DNA of 64,000 nucleotides from Acidobacteriota bacterium (GTDB lineage: Bacteria; Acidobacteriota; Thermoanaerobaculia; Multivoradales; J023), in the NCBI GenBank assembly GCA_029263315.1, contig JAJCXR010000024.1, positions 60,526-124,525 of the forward strand, read 5' to 3'. Of this stretch, positions 1 to 7,743 are shown in pieces. Both the position numbers and the translations under genes were made by a program. The notes beneath the pieces were generated by a model. It saw only the letters and a list, made by a program, of their open reading frames with translations. It had not been told where the DNA came from and did no database searches. The first letter of the stretch is position 1; every line of letters begins with the position of its first letter.

Positions 1-583
1 ACGTCGAGGGCCCGTTCCGCCAAGGTCTGTCGCACCCGGCTGAACCAAGGCTCCACGAGCTCGTCAAAGAAGAGATCTTCCCCCGACAGGGAGGCGACAA
101 CGGGTACCCCCAGGCGATCCTTGATCTGCCGGGCGAAACCGGCGAACAGGGAATGGGAGAGGTGCACCACGTCCGGTTGCAGGATCTCCTCCAGCCACTG
201 CACCAATTTCTCCAGCTCCTTTTTCTGTAGACCTTCTTCCCCCCGCAACATCGACCAGGTCAAGGCCCCGAGATCGTGGGCATCGGTGGAGGCGCTGAAA
301 CGGGAGACGAAGCGCAGCAGGCGGCGATTGTCCAGCAGGCGATCGAGAATGCGGGGGGTGTGGCGGAAGAACGACAGCTTTTGTTGCAGGTAGACGTTGA
401 CGGCACCAAAAAAGATGTGGTCATTGGCGACGCTCGTCTCGTCCGTCCGCATGGGCGTGTAGGTGGGGGTGAGGGACACCTCGTGTCCCCGCTCGATGAG
501 GGCCGCAGCCAGGGTATTGTCGTGCATGCAGGTGCCGCAATACATGCCGGCGGCACCGGCGGTGATGTAGGCGATTTTCATCG
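1..583 (-). CDS. Glycosyltransferase family 4 protein, N-terminal part (gene runs off the left edge)
   Basis: The reading frame is open from an ATG at 583 to the window edge, giving 194 codons with no stop. The protein starts MKIAYITAGAAGMYCGTCMH, a glycine-rich first beta-strand/loop typical of GT-B fold family 4 glycosyltransferases, and continues with a Rossmann-like segment around PDVVHLSHSLFAGFARQIK and a VPVVASLSGEDLFF segment. These enzymes transfer a sugar from a nucleotide-sugar donor to a lipid, polysaccharide or small-molecule acceptor in the cytoplasm. The donor-binding C-terminal half with its E-x7-E motif lies outside the window, so the substrate cannot be judged. It starts 22 bp after the stop of the FAD enzyme on the same strand and is probably the next gene of that operon. 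Confidence 0.85.
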
Positions 584-605
584 TCGGGCCTTCAGGGTAC
601 TCGGC

Positions 606-2030
606 TCAAGGGCTGGCCGGCACGCCGTCGCTGGAGGTGCTGACCTCGTCGGGCGGGGCCGCCCTGCCGCTGTCGTCGGCTGTTGCATCTTTCACCGACC
701 CCATGGCGGTCGCCGGGGATTCGCCGTCGGCGGTGGTCATCTCCCCCAGCCAAGCCTGCAAATCCTCGAACAGGCTGCTGAAGTCTTGATCGATGACATC
801 CCCCTGAAGAATCAGGATGATGGGAATGCGGTGCTGTGGATGCTTGTGGAGGAAACGGCCGAAGCTGAATCCCTTGGTGTAGAAGGCATAGACCAGGCGG
901 CGAAAGGCGTCCATTCCGTTTTTGAAACGCTCGCCATAGGCACTCAATCGATCGGCGGTCAAGTCGTCGTCGGCCAGGGCGGGCAACAGGGTGTCGGCCG
1001 CCAGCTCGCCGGAGCGCAGGGCCAGGAGGACGCCGGAGGAGTACATGGGGTCGAGAAAACCACAGGCGTCCCCCACCAACATCCAGCCATTGCCCGCCAC
1101 TTGCTCTGAGACATACGAGAAGTCGTTGAGCACATGCACCGGGGAGCAACGGCTGGCCCGCTGCAGGCGGGGCACCAGGCCGGGACAGCGCTGGATCTCT
1201 TCCTCGAAGGTGGCCTCCGGGTTGCCTTGGCGACCCTTGATCAAATAGTCGATGGGGCCCACCGTGCCGACGCTGACCCGATTGTCCGGCAAGGGAATGT
1301 ACCAGAACCAAGAATTCTGCTCTTCCGTGTGCAAGATCAAGGTGGCCCCTTCGTCGATGCCGGGATCCCGCAGGCCATCTTCATAGTGGGCGAACATGGC
1401 GGCCATGCGCAGACAGGGGTCTTGGCGTCGCAGGCCGAGCTTGCGGGACAACAGGGCGCGCTGGCCGCTGGCGTCGATCACCACCTTGGCCAGCAGGTCG
1501 CGGCTCTCCCGGCCGTCGTCCACCCGTTGCAGTCGCACGCCATAGGCCCGATCGCCATCGAACAGCACCTCCCGCACCTGGATGCCCTCGAAGGCTTCGA
1601 CCCCTTGTCGGCGAGCGTTGTCCAGCATCATCTGGTCGAACTCGCTGCGCAGCACCTGCCAGGTTTGCGACCGTTCCGATTCATCGATCTCCCTAAAATA
1701 GAAAGGATCGCTGGCCCTGCCGCGGCCGGAATAGAACTGCACGCTGTGTTTTTCGGTGAAACGGCTCTGCCGCAGCACCTCCAACATGCCGAGGCGCCGT
1801 AGGGTGTCGTAGGTGGCGGGAATCAGGGATTCGCCGACCTTGAAGCGGGGAAAGACTTCGCGCTCCAACAACAGGACGCGGTGGCCCTGTTGGGCCAGTA
1901 GGGTCGAGATGGTGCAGCCTGCCGGACCACCACCGATGACCACGGCATCGTAGGGGGCGTCCCCGTTCTGCGGCAGATCACCGTCTGGAAGGTCACCGGG
2001 AGGCGGAGCTGAAGGGCTGCTCTGCTGCAT
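606..2030 (-). CDS. FAD-dependent oxidoreductase of the halogenase/monooxygenase superfamily
   Basis: This 474-residue enzyme has a dinucleotide-binding GGGPAG at residues 33-38 and an ERE-type ribose-binding end of beta-2. It also has a PRFKVGESLIP segment (61-71), WFWYIP at 241-246, and the second FAD motif GDACGFLDPMYSSG. The WxWxIP pattern is known from flavin-dependent halogenases, while the overall family also contains monooxygenases and geranylgeranyl-reductase-like enzymes. Halogenation is therefore possible but not shown. The frame stays open upstream to 2492, but ATG 2030 is preceded by GAGGAATCAAG, a good ribosome site, and the flavin fold begins just after it. The N-terminal 25 residues are a Pro/Asp-rich extension. 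It lies between the radical SAM and glycosyltransferase genes and presumably shares their operon. Confidence 0.85.
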   Translation of the reverse strand: MQQSSPSAPPPGDLPDGDLPQNGDAPYDAVVIGGGPAGCTISTLLAQQGHRVLLLEREVFPRFKVGESLIPATYDTLRRLGMLEVLRQSRFTEKHSVQFYSGRGRASDPFYFREIDESERSQTWQVLRSEFDQMMLDNARRQGVEAFEGIQVREVLFDGDRAYGVRLQRVDDGRESRDLLAKVVIDASGQRALLSRKLGLRRQDPCLRMAAMFAHYEDGLRDPGIDEGATLILHTEEQNSWFWYIPLPDNRVSVGTVGPIDYLIKGRQGNPEATFEEEIQRCPGLVPRLQRASRCSPVHVLNDFSYVSEQVAGNGWMLVGDACGFLDPMYSSGVLLALRSGELAADTLLPALADDDLTADRLSAYGERFKNGMDAFRRLVYAFYTKGFSFGRFLHKHPQHRIPIILILQGDVIDQDFSSLFEDLQAWLGEMTTADGESPATAMGSVKDATADDSGRAAPPDEVSTSSDGVPASP

Positions 2031-2086
2031 CTTGATTCCTCGTAGGTTATAACGCCCCGGGGGCGTGGCGCGGCGTGGGCGCGATC

Positions 2087-3460
2087 TCAGGTATAGCGGG
2101 TGTTCTGATACTCGGGGGCGTAGAACTCGGGCAGCAGGGAATCCACTTGCAGCAGCCCTTGACGGGTCAGCTGGACTTGCCCGGCTGCGTCGTCGATCTG
2201 CAACATCTGGCGTGTCTCGAGGCGCTCGAAGGCCGCTCCGAAGTGGGTCAGGGGATCGATCTGGAACTTGTCGCGGAAGTAATCGAGATTGAGCTCGCCC
2301 AATTTCATCTGCAGGATCAGCTCGCGGGTCAGCTGCTCGGTTGGTGCCGTGGCGAAGGCCCGTCCGAGGGGCAGCTCGCCGGCCTCCAAGCTTTCGAGAT
2401 AGCCGTTCCAAGAAGCGCTGTTCTGGCAGTGCACCCCCGACAAATGACCAAAGGAGGCCACCCCGGTGCCCAACAGGTCCGCTCCATGCCACAGGGAATC
2501 ACGGTAGGCAAAGCGGCTGCTCTTTTCCTTGCCGGGCCGACGTTTGACCAGCGTGTAGGCGCTGGAGATCTCGTAGCCGGCCGCCCCCATGGTCTCGATG
2601 GCGTAGTCGTTCCAGGCACGTTTGGTGGCCCAATCGGCCACCGGCGAGGAGCCACCGGAGAGGATGCCCTGGGAGTAGACGGTGTTGTAGGGGAGCTCCA
2701 TTTGGTAAATGGTGACGCTGTCGGGGTCGAGATCGATGGTCTTGGCCACCGTATCCCGCCAGGTATCCCAGGTCTCGCCTACCATGCCGGCGATCAAATC
2801 CATGTTCACTTGATCGAAGCCTTGGGCCTGAATCCACGGCAGGCAGCGGTCGATTTCCTTGGTGACATGGGCGCGGCCGTTGTTGCGCAGGATCTCGTCG
2901 TCGAAGTTTTCCACCCCGAGGCTGAGACGGGTGACACCGATTTCCCGGTAGGCGGCAACCTTGGACTCGGTCAAGGTGCCCGGCTCGCATTCGAAGGTCA
3001 CCTCTTCGACGGCGTCCCAAGGCATGGCGGTCTTGATGCGCTGCAACAGCTCATGCAAATGCTTGACCGCGATATACGAGGGGGTGCCGCCGCCGAAATA
3101 TACAAAATTCAGGGGCCGTCCGGCGATCGCCGGCTGGGAGCCGTAGATCTCCACCTCGCGGGCCAGGGCGTCGAGGTAGCGCTGGATCTGCTCGGCGTTT
3201 TTGTCGGTGTAAACCCGGAAGTAGCAAAACTTGCAGCGCTTGCGACAGAACGGAATGTGGAGATACAGCCCGAGGGCCGGAGGGTTGGGACGCGGCGTCT
3301 CCAAGAGCTCCCGATAGGTATCCAGGGAATCGTCCCGCCAAGCGGAGAATGGGGGGTAGTTGGAGACAAAGACGCTGCCGACGGCCGTGCCCTTCGGGGG
3401 CTCGATGGTCGGACTGGCGGCGTCGCCGTCTTGTGGCGTAGTCGAGGGGTTGGAAGTCAT
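2087..3460 (-). CDS. Radical SAM protein of the HemN/HemW (coproporphyrinogen oxidase-like) family
   Basis: This 457-residue protein carries the 4Fe-4S/SAM motif C72-RKR-C76-KF-C79 after LYLHIPF. The SAM-binding GGGTPS follows about 50 residues later, and the EVTFECEPGT and RLSLGVENF strands are typical of HemN-like proteins. The fourth cysteine found after the cluster in true HemN (CX3CX2CXC) is absent: the residues are YF, as in HemW/HutW-type proteins. A primary role in haem synthesis is thus unlikely. Family members act as haem chaperones, methyltransferases, cyclopropanating enzymes or other C-C bond chemists. Its ATG at 3460 overlaps the stop of the beta-propeller gene (ATGA), indicating translational coupling. 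Context suggests a tailoring step in a pathway with the dehydrogenases and the FAD enzyme; the substrate is unknown. Confidence 0.85.
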   Translation of the reverse strand: MTSNPSTTPQDGDAASPTIEPPKGTAVGSVFVSNYPPFSAWRDDSLDTYRELLETPRPNPPALGLYLHIPFCRKRCKFCYFRVYTDKNAEQIQRYLDALAREVEIYGSQPAIAGRPLNFVYFGGGTPSYIAVKHLHELLQRIKTAMPWDAVEEVTFECEPGTLTESKVAAYREIGVTRLSLGVENFDDEILRNNGRAHVTKEIDRCLPWIQAQGFDQVNMDLIAGMVGETWDTWRDTVAKTIDLDPDSVTIYQMELPYNTVYSQGILSGGSSPVADWATKRAWNDYAIETMGAAGYEISSAYTLVKRRPGKEKSSRFAYRDSLWHGADLLGTGVASFGHLSGVHCQNSASWNGYLESLEAGELPLGRAFATAPTEQLTRELILQMKLGELNLDYFRDKFQIDPLTHFGAAFERLETRQMLQIDDAAGQVQLTRQGLLQVDSLLPEFYAPEYQNTRYT

Positions 3461-4647
3461 CGCGTCGCTCCTTGGGATGATGTCGCTGGCTGGGCAAAAC
3501 AGTAGACGGTGCCGCGGTCGGTGCTGATCACCAATCGTTGGTCGGCGATGGCGGGGGAGGCGGTGAAGCTGTCGCCGGTTTCGAAGCGCCAGAGCTCTTT
3601 GCCGTCGGCCAGGGCAAAGGCCAGCAGAGCGCCGGTTTTGTCGGCCACATAGACCCGCCGGTCGACGATCACCGGGGAGGAATCGATACGGGCTCGGGAG
3701 GTGTAGGTCCATGCTTCTTGGCCGCTTTTGCGGTCGAGGGCATGGACTGTCTTGTCGCGTCCCCCGAGGATGACGCGATCCTCACTGACCGCTGCCGACG
3801 CATAGTAGGGGAAGGCCCGTTGCTCATTCTTGTAGGTCCAGGCCACCTTGCGCTGCTCCAGGTCGATGGCCAAAATCTGTGCCTCGAAGTTGCCGACATA
3901 GACCTTGGATCCATACACCGCAGGGCTGGCGGCGACATAGCCGCCCAAGGGAATGCTCAACGTCTCGGCGCCACTGGTGGCGTCGATCAGCCGTAGGTGA
4001 CCGTCACAGCCGGTGGCCGTCACTTGACCGTCGACGACGGCGGGGGTGCCGTGCACGTAGCCGTCGGTCTCCACCTTCCACTGGACGGTGCCATCTTCGG
4101 GCGAGAGGCTGTAGATGTAGTTGTCATAGGATCCGAAAACGACGTTGCCGGCCGCCATGTTGGCGGAGCTGGAGATGCCCGCCTCGGTTTCGAAGCGCCA
4201 GACCTCTTTGCCGGTCCCGGCCTCGAGGGCGTGGAAAATGCCGAGCTCGTCTCCGAAGTAAACCCGTCCGCCGTGCACCAGGGGCGAGGATTTGATTTCC
4301 TCCCCGGTGTCATAGGACCAGATCTCTTTACCGGTGGCCGCATCGAGAGCAAAGAATTTGCCGTCGAGACCGGCGATGAAGACTTTGCCGTCGACCATGG
4401 CGGCGGTGGACTCGCTGCCGCCATCGATCTCGAAGGTCCAGATGGGCTCCAGCTCGAGGCCCAGGGGACCGGCCACCCCCTGTTGCTGGGGGCCGCCCCG
4501 AAACTGCGGCCAGCTGTCCGCCCAGGTGAGGCCAGCGGGCAGGAGAAGCAGGCCGCAGAGGAGGAAACGGAAGCTCCAAAGACGAAACAAGGTGGCCACG
4601 ATCGGCTCCCCAAGGCGACGGGTGATCGACGTTCGTTGAGGCATCAT
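3457..4647 (-). CDS. Exported PQQ-type beta-propeller repeat protein
   Basis: A signal peptide (basic n-region, then FRFLLCGLLLLPAGLTWA) is followed by the mature start DSWPQFRGG. The rest of the 396 residues is a series of about seven 40-45-residue blades with the pattern G.VY.G......ALDA.TGKE.W. This is the PQQ/BamB-like propeller fold. The blades resemble those of quinoprotein dehydrogenases and of BamB, but no catalytic Asp/Cys-Cys arrangement is evident, so a binding or scaffold role outside the inner membrane is more likely than dehydrogenase activity. The start at 4647 overlaps the upstream dehydrogenase stop (ATGA), and its own stop overlaps the radical SAM start. The gene is locked into the operon, which suggests that the pathway product or a precursor is handled in the periplasm. 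Confidence 0.85.
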   Translation of the reverse strand: MMPQRTSITRRLGEPIVATLFRLWSFRFLLCGLLLLPAGLTWADSWPQFRGGPQQQGVAGPLGLELEPIWTFEIDGGSESTAAMVDGKVFIAGLDGKFFALDAATGKEIWSYDTGEEIKSSPLVHGGRVYFGDELGIFHALEAGTGKEVWRFETEAGISSSANMAAGNVVFGSYDNYIYSLSPEDGTVQWKVETDGYVHGTPAVVDGQVTATGCDGHLRLIDATSGAETLSIPLGGYVAASPAVYGSKVYVGNFEAQILAIDLEQRKVAWTYKNEQRAFPYYASAAVSEDRVILGGRDKTVHALDRKSGQEAWTYTSRARIDSSPVIVDRRVYVADKTGALLAFALADGKELWRFETGDSFTASPAIADQRLVISTDRGTVYCFAQPATSSQGATR

Positions 4648-5828
4648 AGGGCGTCCCGGTAGAGTTGTTGCAGATCTTCCCGAGCCACCGACCTGGGGTT
4701 GAAATGGGCCGTCCACTGGCCGACGGCTTCCTCGGCCAGCTGCGCCAGCATGTGCTCTTCGACGCCGCAGCTGGAGAGCCTCAGCGGCAAGCCGGCCCGC
4801 CCCTGCAGACCACTGACCCGTTCCGAGAGGCGTTGCCCATGGGGTGGCAGGTCCGGGTTCGACGGTTGGCCATTGAGGCCTGCGGTTTGCAGCAGCTCGC
4901 CGTAGAGGTGATCGACTTCCCGGGCGTTGAAGCGGATGACGTGCGGCAACATCAGGCCGACGGCGGTGCCGTGGGTGAGGTCGTAGTGAGCCGTCAACGG
5001 ATTGGCGCAGGAATGGGCGGCCCCCAGCATGGAAGCCTCGATGGCGGCGCCGCCGAGATGCGCCCCCAGCATCATCTTGCCACGGGCTGTCGGGTCCGCC
5101 GGATGGTCGAGGAAGGTTTCGAAGCTGGACTCGATGAGCCGCCAGGCTTCGCGGGCAAAAAGCTGACTGACCGGATTGCGACGTCGGGTGACAAAACTCT
5201 CGAGGGCGTGGGAGAGGGCGTCCATGCCGGTCACCGCGGCCACTTCCCGCGGCATGCTGGAGACCAGGCGGGGATCGAGGATGACGGTGTGAAAACGTGC
5301 CTTGCGGTCGCCACAGGCCATTTTGACATGGCTCTCGGCTCGCGAGATCAAAGCAAAGCGCTGCCCCTCGCTGCCGGTGCCAGCGGTGGTGGGAATGCCG
5401 ATGGCGGGCAACATCGGCTGGCTCGCCCGGCCGTCCCCCCAGTAATCTTCCATCTTGCCACCGTTGGTGTAGAGGAAATTGATGCCCTTGGCGCAGTCCA
5501 TGGAGCTGCCGCCGCCCAGGCCGACGAGCAGATCGGGACGATGCCGCTGCGCCGCCTCGACACCGAGGGCCACATGCTCGGTGGTGGGGTTCTCGGCCAC
5601 GCCGTCGAACACCGCGACCTCGAGGCCCGCCTCTTCGAGGCAGCGGCGCGCCGCCCCGGCGTGCCCTGCCACCTCGATTCCTCGATCGGTCACCAGCAGG
5701 GCCCGGCGGCCGAGCCCTTGGGCCAGCACACCGAGCTCCGCTAGGCGGCCTTCACCGAAGACGACATGGATGCCGCCCAGGTCGACCTGCCAACTATTTT
5801 CATCAAACTCTGGTGCCAAGTGGTGCAT
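4644..5828 (-). CDS. Iron-containing alcohol dehydrogenase
   Basis: This is a full-length, 394-residue group III (iron-containing) alcohol dehydrogenase. It has the NAD(P)-binding GLGGGSSMDCAK loop, the TTAGTGSE segment, and metal ligands contributed by the Asp of the dinucleotide/metal region, MDALSHALESF, and the helix pair GAAHSCANPLTAHYDLTHG. Enzymes of this family interconvert alcohols and aldehydes in the cytoplasm with NAD(H) or NADP(H). Directly upstream lies an aldehyde-dehydrogenase-family gene, so the pair could process the same aldehyde in either direction, for example reducing an activated acid to aldehyde and then alcohol. Its stop overlaps the start of the exported propeller gene. 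The substrate is not readable from sequence. Confidence 0.9.
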   Translation of the reverse strand: MHHLAPEFDENSWQVDLGGIHVVFGEGRLAELGVLAQGLGRRALLVTDRGIEVAGHAGAARRCLEEAGLEVAVFDGVAENPTTEHVALGVEAAQRHRPDLLVGLGGGSSMDCAKGINFLYTNGGKMEDYWGDGRASQPMLPAIGIPTTAGTGSEGQRFALISRAESHVKMACGDRKARFHTVILDPRLVSSMPREVAAVTGMDALSHALESFVTRRRNPVSQLFAREAWRLIESSFETFLDHPADPTARGKMMLGAHLGGAAIEASMLGAAHSCANPLTAHYDLTHGTAVGLMLPHVIRFNAREVDHLYGELLQTAGLNGQPSNPDLPPHGQRLSERVSGLQGRAGLPLRLSSCGVEEHMLAQLAEEAVGQWTAHFNPRSVAREDLQQLYRDAL

Positions 5829-5928
5829 ATGGATTGCCCTTCGGCTTCACTTACGGAAAGCGAAGGATGTTGTTCTCTTGTTTCTGGAGACAGTTACAGG
5901 CCTTTTACGGCCAGGAAGGGAAAGTTGA

Positions 5929-7362
5929 TCAAGAGGCTTGACGGTCCAACTGGAAGGCCCTCTGTTGAAAGAGGTGATCGAAGAGATTTCCCTCGTGGGG
6001 TTGATCCCAGGAGATGCGGAAGGTCGGAATGGGGCCCAAATTGAGGCGATCGATATGGGGTGAGGTCAACGCCTGGCCGAGAAATTCCGGGTCCTCCGAG
6101 ACAATCGAAGCGATCAGCGACGGCCCCATTCGCCCCAGCAACTCGTCGCTCGGTGCCTCGACGACGCTGACGAAAGGAAAGCCGTACTCTGCGGCCGCCA
6201 GAGGATGGTCGGGGTCCGTGCAGTAAATCACCGTCGGCAGCAAGAAGGTGCAACCGCCGGCTTCGGCGACCCGGCTCCCTGTCCGATATTTTGCCGTCAA
6301 GTCTTCGGCGCCCGGCTGGTGCAATTGCTGATCGATCATCTCGGAGATCGCCTTGGCCACCTCGGGATTGGGGAAGGCGGCCAGCTGTGCCTCTGGATCG
6401 TCTAGGGGACGGGCCTCGATGGTGGCCAGCTGACGGGCTAGGGCAGCCGCCAGCTGCGGCCCTTGCTCGACGGTCCAAACCCCCGAAGCGTTGATGCAGG
6501 AGCGTCCGCCATTGGCGGTCACCGAGTTGGCCATGAGATCGAGATACTCCGGCCAGCGGCGGGCGGTGTCGGGCCCCAAGACGATCTTCGACCAGCCGGG
6601 GCCGTGCAATTGCACTTTGCCTTGGCCCTGCCAGCTCTTGACGGTCTTGGCATCGCCGAAAAACAGCGATCGCCCGGTCCGCAGCAGCACCTCGGCGACA
6701 CCGCCATGGTGGGTGGGGTAGAGGGAGAAGGCCTCCTTGGGGCAGCCGGCGGCGATGAAGGCGGCGGCGATGCGATACGGCGTCCATGGCTCGGCGCTAC
6801 CGGGCTTCAGGACCAACGGAGTGCGCAGCGGGATGGCCGGAATCCACAGGTTGTGCACTCCGGGGGAATTGTTGGGCAGAATGGCACCCAGGGTATCGCT
6901 CTGCCGCAAGTAGCTCAGTTGACGGCCGTCCTGCAAGCCGTAGCCGTCTTCCAGCACGCTCAAGTCCAGGCCCCGGGTGAGGCCGTCGAGCACCTTTTCG
7001 ATGCCGCCCAGAAAGCCGACGATTTTGCCTAGATTCTGCCGCCCCATGGCCACCGGCATGCCCGCTGTGGCGGCCAGGCAGCTCAGGTACTCCTCAGGGC
7101 CCTGGGTGCCGTCGCCGAGGGGTAGCTCGGCTTCCGCCATCAGCTCACCCGCCCGGTGACAAATATCGATCAGCTGGCTGACGGAGAGCTCTTCGAGACG
7201 CTGCCGGTTGGCCTTGGCATGGCGCAGGTCACGGGCGATTTGGCCCGGCAGGGCTTGGCTCATTTCGCCGAGTTGCTCGCCATTGCGGATATCGATCAGA
7301 GGCTGTTTTTGTAGGCTGTAATGCGGCGTGCCGGCTCTCAGGATGGGTAATTGAAGCATCAT
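5929..7362 (-). CDS. Aldehyde dehydrogenase superfamily protein (possible acyl reductase)
   Basis: This 477-residue protein has the ALDH architecture: a LGAILPNNSPGVHNLW segment matching the cofactor-binding strand, PLVLKPGSAEPWTP, FFGDAKTVKSW, and a catalytic-cysteine segment NGGRSCINASG at about residues 290-300. The usual FTGS and E-LGG motifs are poorly conserved, and the protein resembles acyl-CoA or fatty-acyl reductase-like branches (LuxC-type) more than hydrolytic ALDHs. The first ATG (7362) is followed at once by a second (7359). It is the first gene of the minus-strand run that continues through the iron dehydrogenase 100 bp downstream. Generation of an aldehyde from an activated acid, then handled by the neighbouring dehydrogenase, is a reasonable inference but untested. 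Confidence 0.8.
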   Translation of the reverse strand: MMLQLPILRAGTPHYSLQKQPLIDIRNGEQLGEMSQALPGQIARDLRHAKANRQRLEELSVSQLIDICHRAGELMAEAELPLGDGTQGPEEYLSCLAATAGMPVAMGRQNLGKIVGFLGGIEKVLDGLTRGLDLSVLEDGYGLQDGRQLSYLRQSDTLGAILPNNSPGVHNLWIPAIPLRTPLVLKPGSAEPWTPYRIAAAFIAAGCPKEAFSLYPTHHGGVAEVLLRTGRSLFFGDAKTVKSWQGQGKVQLHGPGWSKIVLGPDTARRWPEYLDLMANSVTANGGRSCINASGVWTVEQGPQLAAALARQLATIEARPLDDPEAQLAAFPNPEVAKAISEMIDQQLHQPGAEDLTAKYRTGSRVAEAGGCTFLLPTVIYCTDPDHPLAAAEYGFPFVSVVEAPSDELLGRMGPSLIASIVSEDPEFLGQALTSPHIDRLNLGPIPTFRISWDQPHEGNLFDHLFQQRAFQLDRQAS

Positions 7363-7743
7363 GGGTCCCTGGTTCTTCGATGGTCTGGTGGCCAGTAGCT
7401 CGGGTGAGCGTTTGCTGGTGCGCGGTCGGCGGAGAGCTGCTCGAAAGAGCGAAGAGCTTCCCAGCGACGAGAAACCCGTTGCCCTAGGATGATTTCGCCT
7501 CGAATCTCAGACTGGATTGGACAACCCAGGCAATCTCACCCCTCAAGTGTAGCGATCCCATCCGGGGATCTCCAGTGAGCAAGGGGGCGCGCCTGTCAGG
7601 AACCTGTAAAGATCGAACCGTTGCTCCGCTCCCTGCCTCCGCGCCGGGCGGTTGTGGCTCTGCCTGCGGCTCGCTGAGCGGAGCGATCTTGTGCACGGAC
7701 GTTGGGCTTGGCGTTGGCGGGGCGGTGGGCAGAGGTTTGGCTC
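7363..7743. other. Intergenic region with a long imperfect hairpin
   Basis: No convincing gene is present. The stretch lies downstream of the ubiB-like gene and upstream of the ALDH-led operon, both on the minus strand, so it should contain the operon promoter; no clear -35/-10 pair was recognised. An imperfect inverted repeat spans 7610-7689. The arm agatc (7610-7614) pairs with gatct (7685-7689), and gctccgctc (7623-7631) pairs with gagcggagc (7676-7684), around a 44-nt GC-rich loop. No T-tract follows it. Confidence 0.5.

Noticed and set aside
276..1109. Plus-strand 277-codon open frame
   Set aside because: It is antisense to the glycosyltransferase and FAD genes, which have clear domain motifs. 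Low-complexity Gly/Val/His composition is typical of a high-GC mirror frame.
2087..3460. True HemN (oxygen-independent coproporphyrinogen oxidase)
   Set aside because: The fourth cluster Cys (CXC) is missing and no other haem genes are nearby.
2075..3505. Plus-strand 476-codon open frame
   Set aside because: Antisense to the radical SAM gene with its CX3CX2C motif; no recognisable domain.
3457..4647. BamB of the outer-membrane assembly complex
   Set aside because: Same fold, but the gene sits in a biosynthetic operon and has no lipobox cysteine at the signal end; BamB assignment is not supported.
4665..5744. Plus-strand 359-codon open frame
   Set aside because: Antisense to the well-supported iron alcohol dehydrogenase; composition of a mirror frame.
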